Part shown: one piece after another, positions 9,586 to 17,216 of the stretch
Layout: each line of letters starts with the position of its first letter
How positions within the stretch are numbered: the stretch's first letter is position 1
Assembly: GCA_965249005.1 (NCBI GenBank)
Contig: CBDFLD010000014.1
Coordinates: forward strand, 62,001-126,000
DNA from: CBDFLD01 sp965249005
GTDB lineage: Bacteria; Acidobacteriota; UBA6911
Length of the DNA: 64,000 nucleotides
Direction of reading: 5' to 3'
Notes under the pieces: model-generated
What the model saw: the letters and a program-made list of their open reading frames with translations, nothing else
The model's database searches: none
What the model was told of the DNA's origin: nothing
Made by a program: the position numbers and the translations under genes

Positions 9586-9923
9586 GGCCTCCTCCTTGAA
9601 AAACGTCCCGTATAGTGTTGTCCACACTAACAATAGACAGGTATGTTGTCGAGCAACGAACCCTGGGATCCGTGTATCCGATATGGCCGAGAACAGTGAC
9701 CCACCATTCAGTAAATGATACTGTGCTTCGATTCTGACAGAGAGTATCGTGGTATCACGCGCGTGCAACTGTTGCAACTGCTTTCTTCGCGGTTCGCATT
9801 GGACTTTGCGCTTTGAGTATGGGCAAACCAGTTCAGCTGAGCGTGCACCCTGGCGTAGTCCGGAACAGGTGCGCCGGATTTTCGACTGGGACGACGCCAT
9901 TACAAGGCATCAGATGTGAGGGG
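9586..9923. other. Intergenic stretch upstream of ilvE, no gene seen
   Basis: About 340 bases without a convincing gene. Contains an inverted repeat TAGTGT-5-ACACTA at 9613-9629, about 30 bases upstream of the ilvE ribosome binding site and therefore a possible operator or promoter element, and a short direct repeat GCAACTGTTGCAACTG near 9765-9780. Nothing else recognised. Confidence 0.5.
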
Positions 9924-9961
9924 TTGACGGCCATGTTGGTATCATATATGATACCAACATG
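9924..9961 (+). promoter_or_regulatory. Promoter/operator of PIN-RHH TA operon, leaderless layout
   Basis: TTGACG at 9924-9929, a 17-base spacer, then TATGAT at 9947-9952: a near-consensus sigma-70 promoter. A perfect 28-bp palindrome (9933-9960, centre between TA and TA) spans the -10 box and the first two bases of the ATG at 9959. The expected transcription start, 7 bases past the -10, falls on the ATG, and no Shine-Dalgarno sequence exists. The palindrome is the obvious binding site for the ribbon-helix-helix antitoxin encoded downstream (inference). Confidence 0.75.
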
Positions 9962-10381
9962 AGGCGAATCGTTTTAGACACGAGTGTGCTCGTCGCGGCC
10001 TTGAGGTCGGACCGGGGCGCGTCGTTTCGCCTACTCAAGCTTGTCGGTCGTGGCCATTTCGAGCTATCTGTGTCGGTGCCCCTGGTCTTGGAGTATGAGA
10101 GCGTCACCAAACGCATACCACGATCGGTTGGTCTCAAGAGCTCAGATATCGACGATATCATCGACTACCTATGCAAGGTGGCCGAGCACCGGCAGATCCA
10201 TTTCCTCTGGCGCCCCTTCCTCCGAGATCCCAACGATGACATGTTAGTAGAGCTTGCGGTCGAGAGTGAATCCGACTACATCGTCACCCACAATCTCGGA
10301 GATTTTGTGGGCATCAAGCAGTTCGGGGTTGAAGCCATCACCCCGGCCGAATTCCTGCGCGAGCTTGGAGAACTATCATGA
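9959..10381 (+). CDS. PIN-domain toxin (COG1569-type, PIN_3)
   Basis: 140-residue PIN-domain ribonuclease-like toxin. Acidic metal ligands: Asp in MRRIVLDTSVLVAALRS, Glu in VLEYESV, Asp-Asp in RDPNDDMLVELA, and Asp in SDYIVTHNLGDF. The ordering matches the COG1569 predicted nucleases. It is the first gene of a two-gene module and its stop overlaps the antitoxin start by 4 bases (ATGA at 10378-10381), implying translational coupling. Start at 9959 appears leaderless. Target RNA unknown. All key acidic residues are present, so the toxin looks intact. Confidence 0.88.
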   Translation: MRRIVLDTSVLVAALRSDRGASFRLLKLVGRGHFELSVSVPLVLEYESVTKRIPRSVGLKSSDIDDIIDYLCKVAEHRQIHFLWRPFLRDPNDDMLVELAVESESDYIVTHNLGDFVGIKQFGVEAITPAEFLRELGELS

Positions 10382-10614
10382 GTACTATTAGCCTGCGACT
10401 GTCAGAGTCACTTCACAAGCGGGTGCGAGAACTCGCCAAAGAAGAGGGTGTGTCGATCAACCAACTGATCACGACCGCACTCGCGGAGAAGTTGTCGGCG
10501 CTTTTGACTGAGGACTATCTGTCCAAGCGTGCCAAGCGGGGAAGTCGCAAGAAGTTCGATCGCGCTTTGTCGAAGGTTCGCGACACAAAGCCCCACAAGG
10601 ACGACGAGGTCTGA
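10378..10614 (+). CDS. Ribbon-helix-helix antitoxin of the PIN module
   Basis: 78 residues. The N-terminal MSTISLRLSESLHKRVRELA followed by KEEGVSINQLITTALAEKL is a classic ribbon-helix-helix (Arc/CopG/HicB-like) DNA-binding unit; the charged C-terminus (KRGSRKKFDRALSKV) is the likely toxin-neutralising tail. It overlaps the PIN gene by ATGA. By analogy with RHH antitoxins it should dimerise and bind the 28-bp palindrome at 9933-9960 to repress the operon. Confidence 0.85.
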   Translation: MSTISLRLSESLHKRVRELAKEEGVSINQLITTALAEKLSALLTEDYLSKRAKRGSRKKFDRALSKVRDTKPHKDDEV

Positions 10615-10725
10615 TGTCCAACAGATTACGGTGAACCCGCCAAAGGAGCCGTCATGGTTCTTGCAGACGGGACACCGCTCGGTTCGCATCGGCGGTGCCG
10701 GTTTCGAGCTAGGGGGAGGACGATC

Positions 10726-12330
10726 ATGAAAGTTCACCTCGGGTCAATGCGCACCCGCGCACATTCCGGGTTGTTCGTCCTTGTCGTAGTCATTCAATGG
10801 TCGGTCTCATACGGTGCGGATGGGTCGTGGATCACCCTTGCTCCCATGACGGATCCAAGACAAGAGGTAGGGACCGCGGCCAGCAACGGCAAGATCTACG
10901 TGGTAGGTGGCCTCCCCCGCACCAATTTGGTTCAGGAATACGATCCACAGAGCGACACATGGCGGTTTCTTTCCCCGTTACCGATTGCCGTGGACCACAC
11001 AGCGGTAGTTCCAATAAACGGCAAACTGTACGTTGTGGGGGGCAACACGAACCAAGGGAGTTCCAACGCGCTTTTCGAATACGACCCGGACGCCGACCAA
11101 TGGGTCCAACGGGCGTCGATGCCTACAGCGAGAACGTCGTTGGCGGCAGTCGTAATCACGGGCAAGATTTACGCTGTGGGCGGGGCCGGCGCTACCCAAC
11201 GAGAGCTGGAAGTATACGATCCGGCCAGCGACACATGGGCACAGCTGACGCCCATGCCTACGGGTAGAAACCATCTGGCCGCCGGCGCCATTGGAGGGCG
11301 GATCTATGTGGCCGGCGGAAGGCCCGGCAATCTAACGACGTTGGAAATCTACGATCCCGCCACCGACTCATGGAGCGCCGGGTCGGAGATGATTACCGGA
11401 AGATCGGGTCACGCCGCAGCCGTCGTCGATGAAATGCTGTATACATTTGGCGGCGAGGGAAATGCTAACAGTCCAATTGGTATCTTCCAGGAAGTCGAGG
11501 TCTATGATCCCCAGACCGATTCTTGGAAGTCCTTGAACCCCATGCCGACGCCGCGGCACGGGATCGGTGCGGCAGCGCTCGGCAACCGGATTTACGTTCC
11601 GGCTGGAGCGACTCAGGCGGGCGGAGGAACCCAAACTGGCAGGAACGAGGCCTTCGTCATTCAACCCGAGAAACTCTTCTTCGCCCATTTCGCATCGGGA
11701 AACGGGATCGGAACCGACACGATTGTCGACAGTCTTACGGAAATCGGCGATTCACTTGTCACCGTGGAGGTTTTCCAGCAGGATGGCAACCCATTGAATG
11801 CCGACCTGGGCGGCATCTTCCGTAGTAAGGTAACATTCCAGATAGCTCCCTTGGGCGCATTCACGCTACGAAGTGCGGATCAAGCCGACATCGTCCGCAT
11901 AGGGTCGCTGGTCGTCTCCTCGGAGCATCCGGTGACAGGCACCATCCTGTTCTCGAGCATCTTGGAGGAATTCCGAGGACTGGCGGCGGTGGGCGTGAGT
12001 GATCCGGTAACGCGGTTCTTCGTGCCGGTTCAGCGCGATCCCGCAAACCAGATCTCCAGCGGCCTTGCCATCGCGAACATTACCGGCTCAGCGGTAACGG
12101 TTACCTTGGTGCTAAGAGACGAGGCTGGCTCCATACTTGGCGAGGTAACGCTCGAGCTTTCGCCACGCGGTCAAACCTCACGGTTCCTGTTTGAGTTCTT
12201 TCCCGACTCCGATATCGACGGCCCGAGTTTTCGTGGCGCTGTAACGGCTACGAGCACGGGGCAAATAGTCGCTCTGGCCTTGTTGTTCACCAGTGAGGAA
12301 TTCGCAACCCTTCCCGTCACGGGATTTTAG
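10726..12330 (+). CDS. Exported Kelch-repeat beta-propeller protein
   Basis: 534 residues. The ATG at 10726 is preceded by GGGGGAGGA with 5-base spacing; an in-frame ATG at 10654 lacks this. Signal peptide (SGLFVLVVVIQWSVSYG), then about six Kelch repeats (GKIYVVGGLPRTN, GKLYVVGGNTN, GKIYAVGGAGATQ, GRIYVAGGRPG, the TFGGEG repeat, GNRIYVPAGATQ) covering roughly residues 30-320. The last ~210 residues form two similar beta-rich modules (FAHFASGNGIGTDTIV... and VPVQRDPANQISSGLAIAN...), a secreted adhesin-like tail of unknown function. No cell-wall or PEP-CTERM sorting signal is seen. Confidence 0.85.
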   Translation: MKVHLGSMRTRAHSGLFVLVVVIQWSVSYGADGSWITLAPMTDPRQEVGTAASNGKIYVVGGLPRTNLVQEYDPQSDTWRFLSPLPIAVDHTAVVPINGKLYVVGGNTNQGSSNALFEYDPDADQWVQRASMPTARTSLAAVVITGKIYAVGGAGATQRELEVYDPASDTWAQLTPMPTGRNHLAAGAIGGRIYVAGGRPGNLTTLEIYDPATDSWSAGSEMITGRSGHAAAVVDEMLYTFGGEGNANSPIGIFQEVEVYDPQTDSWKSLNPMPTPRHGIGAAALGNRIYVPAGATQAGGGTQTGRNEAFVIQPEKLFFAHFASGNGIGTDTIVDSLTEIGDSLVTVEVFQQDGNPLNADLGGIFRSKVTFQIAPLGAFTLRSADQADIVRIGSLVVSSEHPVTGTILFSSILEEFRGLAAVGVSDPVTRFFVPVQRDPANQISSGLAIANITGSAVTVTLVLRDEAGSILGEVTLELSPRGQTSRFLFEFFPDSDIDGPSFRGAVTATSTGQIVALALLFTSEEFATLPVTGF

Positions 12331-12361
12331 TCCAGCACAATATCCCCGGCGCGATACACCT

Positions 12362-13765
12362 CTAGGGAGTCTTCTCATCGAGCAGCTCTCGGGCTAGCTG
12401 GACCATTTCGCGGACCATGAACTCTCCCACATCCTCCCGATAACGGAATTCCCCCATGGCCCATGGAACGAAATAGGCCGGATATTCGAAGTCACTCGGA
12501 GAAACATCGTGGTACATGTCCGGAGTGGGGATATACCCGACGAAATCATTGGTGTAGCCAGTCACCAGCACTTTGTAGGCTGGCAGCTGGTCTGCCGTCT
12601 GTTTGGCAAATCTCAAAAAGACCTCACCGGGATTCGCGACAATTAGAATTCTCCCAAGTCGCGCTACCTGGATCTGGGTACGCTTCTCATTTAAAGGTAT
12701 CCGGTCGAAGCGCCGCAAAACTGCTTCGGCGGCATCTTTCTGAAATCGGAGCCAACGCCGTGCATCCTGCGGTAGATCTTGCTGCTTGAGCAAGCGCGCG
12801 GCGCTGAGCTGGTTCCACACGACCAGGGCCTTATCGGGCACCACTTGTGGAAGGTCGATTCTCCTGACCTGCATCCCTATCTCGGCAACGGATACGGGAG
12901 AGGCCGTTCTCAGCGCTTCGCCAATATCAGCGGCAAACCGGTTCGACAAAAGTTCCAAGTTTTTCAGCGACACTTCCTGAGGCAGGTGCGCATAAACCGG
13001 ATTGATGTCCCCACAGGAGCCCTGCAAATAAATTCCCACGGAGCCCGGATGCCGACCCATGACCTTGTCGATACTGACTCCCGTTAAATCCCCGGTGATG
13101 AGGTGGGTGTCTTCAGACATCACCACCGGGTGGATACTGTAATGGGGGATGAAGCCCACCAGCCGTTCCCCCCGCATGAACTTGAGGACGCGAACCTTTT
13201 CATCGATCGAGCCCCCCTCGTATTCTCGGTTGACTGCAATCCCTTCAACCCGAGCCTCCCCATAAGAGATTTCCACGGGCCGCATCTGGTTTGCGGCCTG
13301 AATGACAGCCTGACCGATCTTCTCATGCAAGTCAGTCAGATACTGCTCATCCTGTTCCCCCCAACCAACAGATCTGGGGACACTCGGCCCGGAATGGGTA
13401 TGGGTGGCGCTGACCATCACGTGATGGCCGGCAATTCCCGTCGCCTCCTCCACCCTGGAGCGAACTCTTTGGGTCAGCTCGAGGGTTATGGCCAGCAAGT
13501 CACAACTCACGATGGCGATGCGCTTGCCGGCAAGCTCCATCACCATGGCGCGCGCCTTGAGCCGGTCGTGGATATCGGTGGCCCTGCGTTCCAGGTAAGG
13601 CCCGAAGCCGGCCATCTCCAAGCCAATCGGCGGCGTCAAATCGCTGGTGGAAAAACCAGCTCGGAGGATATCTTCTCCAAGAGCGAACTGTAATGGTCCT
13701 GGGGAGAAGGCTACCAACGCCGCACAAACGGTGAGGCGAACCAGAATAGGACGAATCATCGACAA
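12362..13765 (-). CDS. Neutral ceramidase-like secreted amidase
   Basis: 467 residues with signal peptide (LTVCAALVAFSPGPLQFALG). The N-terminal domain resembles neutral/alkaline ceramidase (PF04734): RAGFSTSDLTPPIGLEMAGFG at the start, VSCDLLAI, the zinc-site ATHTHSGPSVP, HYSIHPVVMS, and LQGSCGDINPVYAH. The C-terminal part keeps the ANPGEVFLRFAKQ segment. It is shorter than true ceramidases (~650+), lacking the C-terminal Ig-like domain, so N-acyl sphingosine is only one possible substrate. Convergent with the Kelch gene, 31 bases apart. Confidence 0.82.
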   Translation of the reverse strand: MSMIRPILVRLTVCAALVAFSPGPLQFALGEDILRAGFSTSDLTPPIGLEMAGFGPYLERRATDIHDRLKARAMVMELAGKRIAIVSCDLLAITLELTQRVRSRVEEATGIAGHHVMVSATHTHSGPSVPRSVGWGEQDEQYLTDLHEKIGQAVIQAANQMRPVEISYGEARVEGIAVNREYEGGSIDEKVRVLKFMRGERLVGFIPHYSIHPVVMSEDTHLITGDLTGVSIDKVMGRHPGSVGIYLQGSCGDINPVYAHLPQEVSLKNLELLSNRFAADIGEALRTASPVSVAEIGMQVRRIDLPQVVPDKALVVWNQLSAARLLKQQDLPQDARRWLRFQKDAAEAVLRRFDRIPLNEKRTQIQVARLGRILIVANPGEVFLRFAKQTADQLPAYKVLVTGYTNDFVGYIPTPDMYHDVSPSDFEYPAYFVPWAMGEFRYREDVGEFMVREMVQLARELLDEKTP

Positions 13766-13915
13766 GGCTCTCTCGAATCAGTTGAGCTTCGGCACAGAGA
13801 CGGCATGGGGCATCATTTTTTTCCGATAGTACACTCGCGCTGTCGGTGGAGGCAAGGAATTGAGATAACACGAATCGAGACAACACGAATTGAGACAACC
13901 CCACGAGTAACTGAC

Positions 13916-14080
13916 ATGATCGGCAAGACTATCTCGCATTACCGTATTACTGAAAAGCTAGGCGAAGGCGGGATGGGAGAAGTGTACCTGGCAGAGGACA
14001 CCCGTCTGGGCCGCAGGAGTACCTCGAGGGCTTGGACAACTGGCGGTGATCGGGGTTGGAATGTAACGCGACGATGGTGA
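13916..14080 (+). pseudogene. Ser/Thr kinase gene, 5' fragment only
   Basis: Opens with MIGKTISHYRITEKLGEG and GGMGEVYLAEDTRLGRR, the glycine-rich loop of the Pkn/STK family, but identity ends near 14018, before the catalytic Lys. After this comes unrelated sequence and a stop. The breakpoint coincides, within a few tens of bases, with the 3' truncation of the opposite-strand gene at 13958-14848. It is a remnant with no kinase activity. Confidence 0.8.
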
Positions 14081-14848
14081 AGTATCGGTCTCCTCGAGGC
14101 TTTTGCGAGGTCTGTCTGTCTTTCCATAGCGCCTGGCTTCGAGCCGCTCGAGCTTCTCTGTCACAGCCCGGTCGATGACGGCTGAAAGGTCAGCAGCGCC
14201 TGTCAGGTTACGGAGCCGTTCAAGCTTTTCACGAAGCTCCGCACTGGCGGTGAATTGAACTTTGTACCGTGAAGGCCCCAGTGGCTCGACGACTTTCGCA
14301 GGTTGACAAACTGAAACCTGAGCAGATTCGACTACTCTGTCCGGACAGAGTAGTGATTTTGAGGTAGGTAGAGTTAGTGAACTCGGCAGTGTCGTGGGTC
14401 GCCGCTCGGGCAGCTTGCGCACCACGGTCGGCACATCTGGTCGCGGTGCCAGCTCTGCGATCAGCTCTTTGATCTGACGTTTTGACTTGTGCACTGCACG
14501 AGTCAAAATTCTCTCTCGATTGGCCTCGGTGAGATGCGGGGCGAGCAGCGCAATACCACTCAGGTGAAGCCGACCATCGTGGAGCATCTCGAGTAGAATT
14601 GGATGCTGCCGCGCCGCCCGAGCCGCAGTAATGCGCAGATACGCCTCGGCTTCGGACAGGTGCATCACGTCTGTGCACCAAACGACCATCGAAGAGCAGG
14701 CCTCACCGGCATACAGCCGACGCGCGTCGACCTCGCCTATGTGCGCCACCAGCCCGGACTCGACGCGGCGTGATTGCTGCAGTAGCTCCGACAATCGTCG
14801 AAGTAAATCGTCATCAGAAATTGTTTTGAGTTGATGTGTGGTTGCCAT
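13958..14848 (-). pseudogene. DUF222/HNH-type endonuclease gene, 3' truncated
   Basis: Begins MATTHQLKTISDDDLLRRL; the body (RRVESGLVAHIGEVDARRLY, HLSEAEAYLRITAARAAR, LHLSGIALLAPHLTEANR, SKRQIKELIAELAPRPDVP) and the second part (RYKVQFTASAELREKLERL, LERLEARRYGKTDRPRKSL) match a family that normally ends in an HNH nuclease domain. Here the sequence changes after LEETDTSPSSRYIPTPI, just where the HNH segment should start, and the frame then runs antisense through the kinase fragment. The nuclease domain is therefore missing. A protein of 296 residues could still be made but would lack catalysis. The family assignment is from memory of homologues. Confidence 0.72.
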
Positions 14849-15401
14849 GTTGATTTATACCATGGCCTTTTCTCGTGCTCTTGAATCGCTCGTGTCATGC
14901 GTAAAAGCCTCAAGATGACATCGACGCCTCGTGAGAGAATTGACGATCCCGTGGTGCCGCTGAAGAGGCGAAACGTGCAGTCTAGGGCAAGACAGCACTT
15001 CGTTTCGGACGGGACCCAGAAAAGTTGTCAAGGGGAAAGAAAGATTTGTTTGATTTTCTTTGGCTGCTGAAGGCGCTCAACGAGCTCAATGAATCATCTG
15101 CCCCAGAAGGTATCATATTCTGTGATGTCCCGTAGTGACGCTAGAAGATCACACCGGGCCATTTAACATCCTAACGAGCTAGTTGGCCCAACCATTTTAG
15201 TCGAAGATTTTCTTCCCCTCAGTCGGCAACCCTTTTCCGAATAGTCGCTTACTTCCAGTTGAGGTGCGAGGAACGGATATTGCTTCCAATTGGGCAAGTC
15301 TCTGTCTATTTGATTTCAGGTCTTGATTGGCGACGTCTTCGGCATGACCACGGTGGCACCAGGTAGAGGTGTCACCAGCCCACCTTCGGGGGAGGGCCAG
15401 C
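14849..15401. other. Intergenic debris between two broken genes
   Basis: About 550 bases without an intact gene. A plus-strand stretch at about 15045-15136 could encode a short C-terminal-like tail (FDFLWLLKALNELNESSAPEG followed by a stop) that I cannot assign. The 3' part (15385-15400, GGGGGAGGG) is the ribosome binding region of the next kinase remnant. Otherwise nothing is recognised. Confidence 0.4.
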
Positions 15402-16300
15402 ATGGTCGGCAAAACCATTTCGCACTTCCGTGTCATGGATAAGCTGGGACAAGGTGGCATGGGTGCGGTGTATCGTGCCAAAGACACGCGCCTGGATCGA
15501 ACGGTTGCCATCAAGGTCCTACCCTCTTCTCTTTCGGCGCGATGGTCTATGAAATGGCCACAGGGCACAAGGCATTTGAGGGTGAGAGCCAGGCAAGCCT
15601 GATTACAGCCATCATGTCGTCCGAGCCTGAACCGATCTCGACTCTTGCGCCCATGACTCCCCAGACGCTCGATCACGTCGTCAGGAGATGTCTTGCAAAA
15701 GATCCAGACGATCGGGTTCAAACAGCACGTGATGTGACGCTGGAGCTCGAGTGGGCTAAGGAAGGTAGGTCGGAGGCGATCGGGTCTGTGTCGGCCACAC
15801 TACCTCCACCCGCTTTCTGGAAACGGGCAACTCCCTGGGTACTTGCCATGCTGATGGCTGTCATGGCGGGCCTTGCCTTATGGGGGCCCTGGCGTGAAAG
15901 AGCGCCGAGCCCTCAAACTGTCACGCGCTTTACTCTTAATCTCCCGCCGACTGAGCGGCTGTGGTTCGGCGAAAGGTTTGAGCGGAGCATAGCTCTTTCA
16001 CCCGACGGAACACAGCTCGTGTATGTTGCTAGCCGCGGCGGCTCTCAACAGCTCTACCTGCACAAGATGGATCAGTTCTTTGATGCCGGGCCCATTCGAG
16101 ATACCGAAGACGCCCGAAGCCCGTTCTTTTCACATGACGGTGAGTCGGTTGCCTTCCTCACCAGCGGCAAGTTGAAAAAGGTGTTATTGAGTAGCGGTGC
16201 TGTTACTACGCTCTGCGACACTCTTCCAGTAAGCAGCGGAGGGAGTTGGGGAGCCGATGGCTACATCATCTTTAAACCAGGCGTTCGAGCAACAGAATCA
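15402..16300 (+). pseudogene. Ser/Thr kinase with PD40 propeller: internal deletion, 3' truncated
   Basis: The start (MVGKTISHFRVMDKLGQGG, then AIKVLPSSLSA) is a normal kinase N-lobe up to the catalytic Lys. The sequence then jumps, in a different frame, to AMVYEMATGHKAFEG near the end of the kinase domain (about 15538 on), so roughly 170 residues with HRDLKP and DFG are gone. The rest is preserved: end of C-lobe (RRCLAKDPDDR), membrane segment (WVLAMLMAVMAGLALW) and the first propeller blades (RSIALSPDGTQLVYVAS). It ends near 16290 where the BrnT/BrnA module begins. The shared TTCTCTTTCGGCG-like sequence at the joint suggests deletion between short repeats. Confidence 0.8.
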
Positions 16301-16304
16301 GGTC

Positions 16305-16345
16305 TTGACGGCTTAGGGTTTACAGGTATACTTTCTATACCTTCA
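16305..16345 (+). promoter_or_regulatory. BrnT/BrnA promoter and operator
   Basis: TTGACG at 16305-16310, a 16-base spacer, TATACT at 16327-16332. An inverted repeat AGGTATA-CTTTC-TATACCT (16324-16342) overlaps the -10 box and ends 2 bases before the ATG. The predicted start of transcription is about 6 bases before the ATG, too short a leader for a Shine-Dalgarno sequence, and none is seen. Likely bound by the BrnA-type antitoxin. Confidence 0.7.
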
Positions 16346-16605
16346 TGGAATTCGAATTCGACGCTCGGAAAAGTGTCGGCAACAAGCGGAAGCACGGGAT
16401 GGACTTCAAACGAGCCCAAGCGCTCTGGAACGATCCTAACCGCTTGGAGATCCCAGCCAAGACCGAAGATGAGCCCCGCTCCATCGTGATTGGCAAGGTT
16501 GGTGCCAAGCATTGGTCCGCTATCATCACCTATCGGGAGGATCGAGTTCGGTTGATTTCCGTACGTCGCGCTCGGCGAGAGGAAGTGATGCTTTATGAAA
16601 GCTAA
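16345..16605 (+). CDS. brnT: BrnT-type toxin
   Basis: 86 residues matching the BrnT ribonuclease toxin family: MEFEFDARKSVGNKRKHGMDF is the typical FEWDxxKxxxNxxKHGxxF opening, followed by RSIVIGKVGAKHWSAIITY and RLISVRRARREEVMLYES, the conserved RxISxRxAxxxExxxY end. The His and Arg residues thought to serve catalysis are present, so it looks functional. Overlaps the antitoxin gene by 11 bases. Lodged in a region of broken kinase genes. Confidence 0.9.
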   Translation: MEFEFDARKSVGNKRKHGMDFKRAQALWNDPNRLEIPAKTEDEPRSIVIGKVGAKHWSAIITYREDRVRLISVRRARREEVMLYES

Positions 16606-16822
16606 GACACTGGATAAGAAGTTTGATTCGGGCGAGGACATCATCAAGCACCTCAACCTTCGGAAGGCAAAACGGCCTGGCCAAGACGCGCGGCGGGTGA
16701 ACGTCGACTTTCCGGAGTGGATGATCGACTCACTGGACAAAGAGGCCCGGCGTCTTGGGGTGACTCGGCAGTCCGTGATCAAGGTCTGGATTGCTGAGCG
16801 CCTGAAGAAGTCGACAGCCTGA
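16595..16822 (+). CDS. brnA: BrnA/CopG-type antitoxin
   Basis: 75 residues. The C-terminal half (RRVNVDFPEWMIDSLDKEA, then RRLGVTRQSVIKVWIAERL) is a ribbon-helix-helix DNA-binding domain; the N-terminal half (KTLDKKFDSGEDIIKHLNL) is the toxin-binding segment seen in BrnA-like/CopG antitoxins paired with BrnT. It starts inside the toxin gene (11-base overlap). It should neutralise BrnT and repress from the inverted repeat at 16324-16342. Confidence 0.86.
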   Translation: MKAKTLDKKFDSGEDIIKHLNLRKAKRPGQDARRVNVDFPEWMIDSLDKEARRLGVTRQSVIKVWIAERLKKSTA

Positions 16823-16917
16823 AAAGCTCGAACCAGTGGGAGAGACTCCATAGTGCTCGATCCACATCTCCTGAACTGGTTGACCGAGTTCCGCGACCTG
16901 CGGCAGCAGAAGGCGAG

Positions 16918-17216
16918 ATGATCGGCGAGACTGTTTCCCATTACAAGGTGACCGAGAAGCTAGGCGAAGGCGGAATGGGTGAGGTCTATCGTGCTGAAGA
17001 CACGACGCTCAAACGCGAGGTTGCCCTCAAGGTTCTGCCTGCGGAATTCACGCAGGAGCAGGGCCGGCTTGCCAGGTTCGAGCGTGAGGCACAACTACTT
17101 GCATTGCTGAATCATCCAAACATCGCAGCTATTTACGGCCTGGAAGAAGCCAATGGTGTTCGCTTTCTGGTTTTGGAACTCGTAGAGGGTGAAACCCTGG
17201 CAGAGCGTCTAACTAG
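16918..17216 (+). pseudogene. Ser/Thr kinase, 5' fragment cut at the IS1380 element
   Basis: MIGETVSHYKVTEKLGEGG through ALKVLP (catalytic Lys), RFEREAQLLALLNHPNIAAIY and LVLELVEGETLAERL: an intact N-lobe, closely similar to the complete kinase at 20351. Similarity stops at about 17212, next to the left end of the IS. The catalytic loop and everything after it are missing, and the other side of the IS does not continue the kinase. Confidence 0.83.

Noticed and set aside
9586..9900. N-terminal extension of ilvE copy 1
   Set aside because: The frame stays open upstream but the strong AAGGAGGAGG before ATG 9585 and the family length fix the start; the extension has no similarity.
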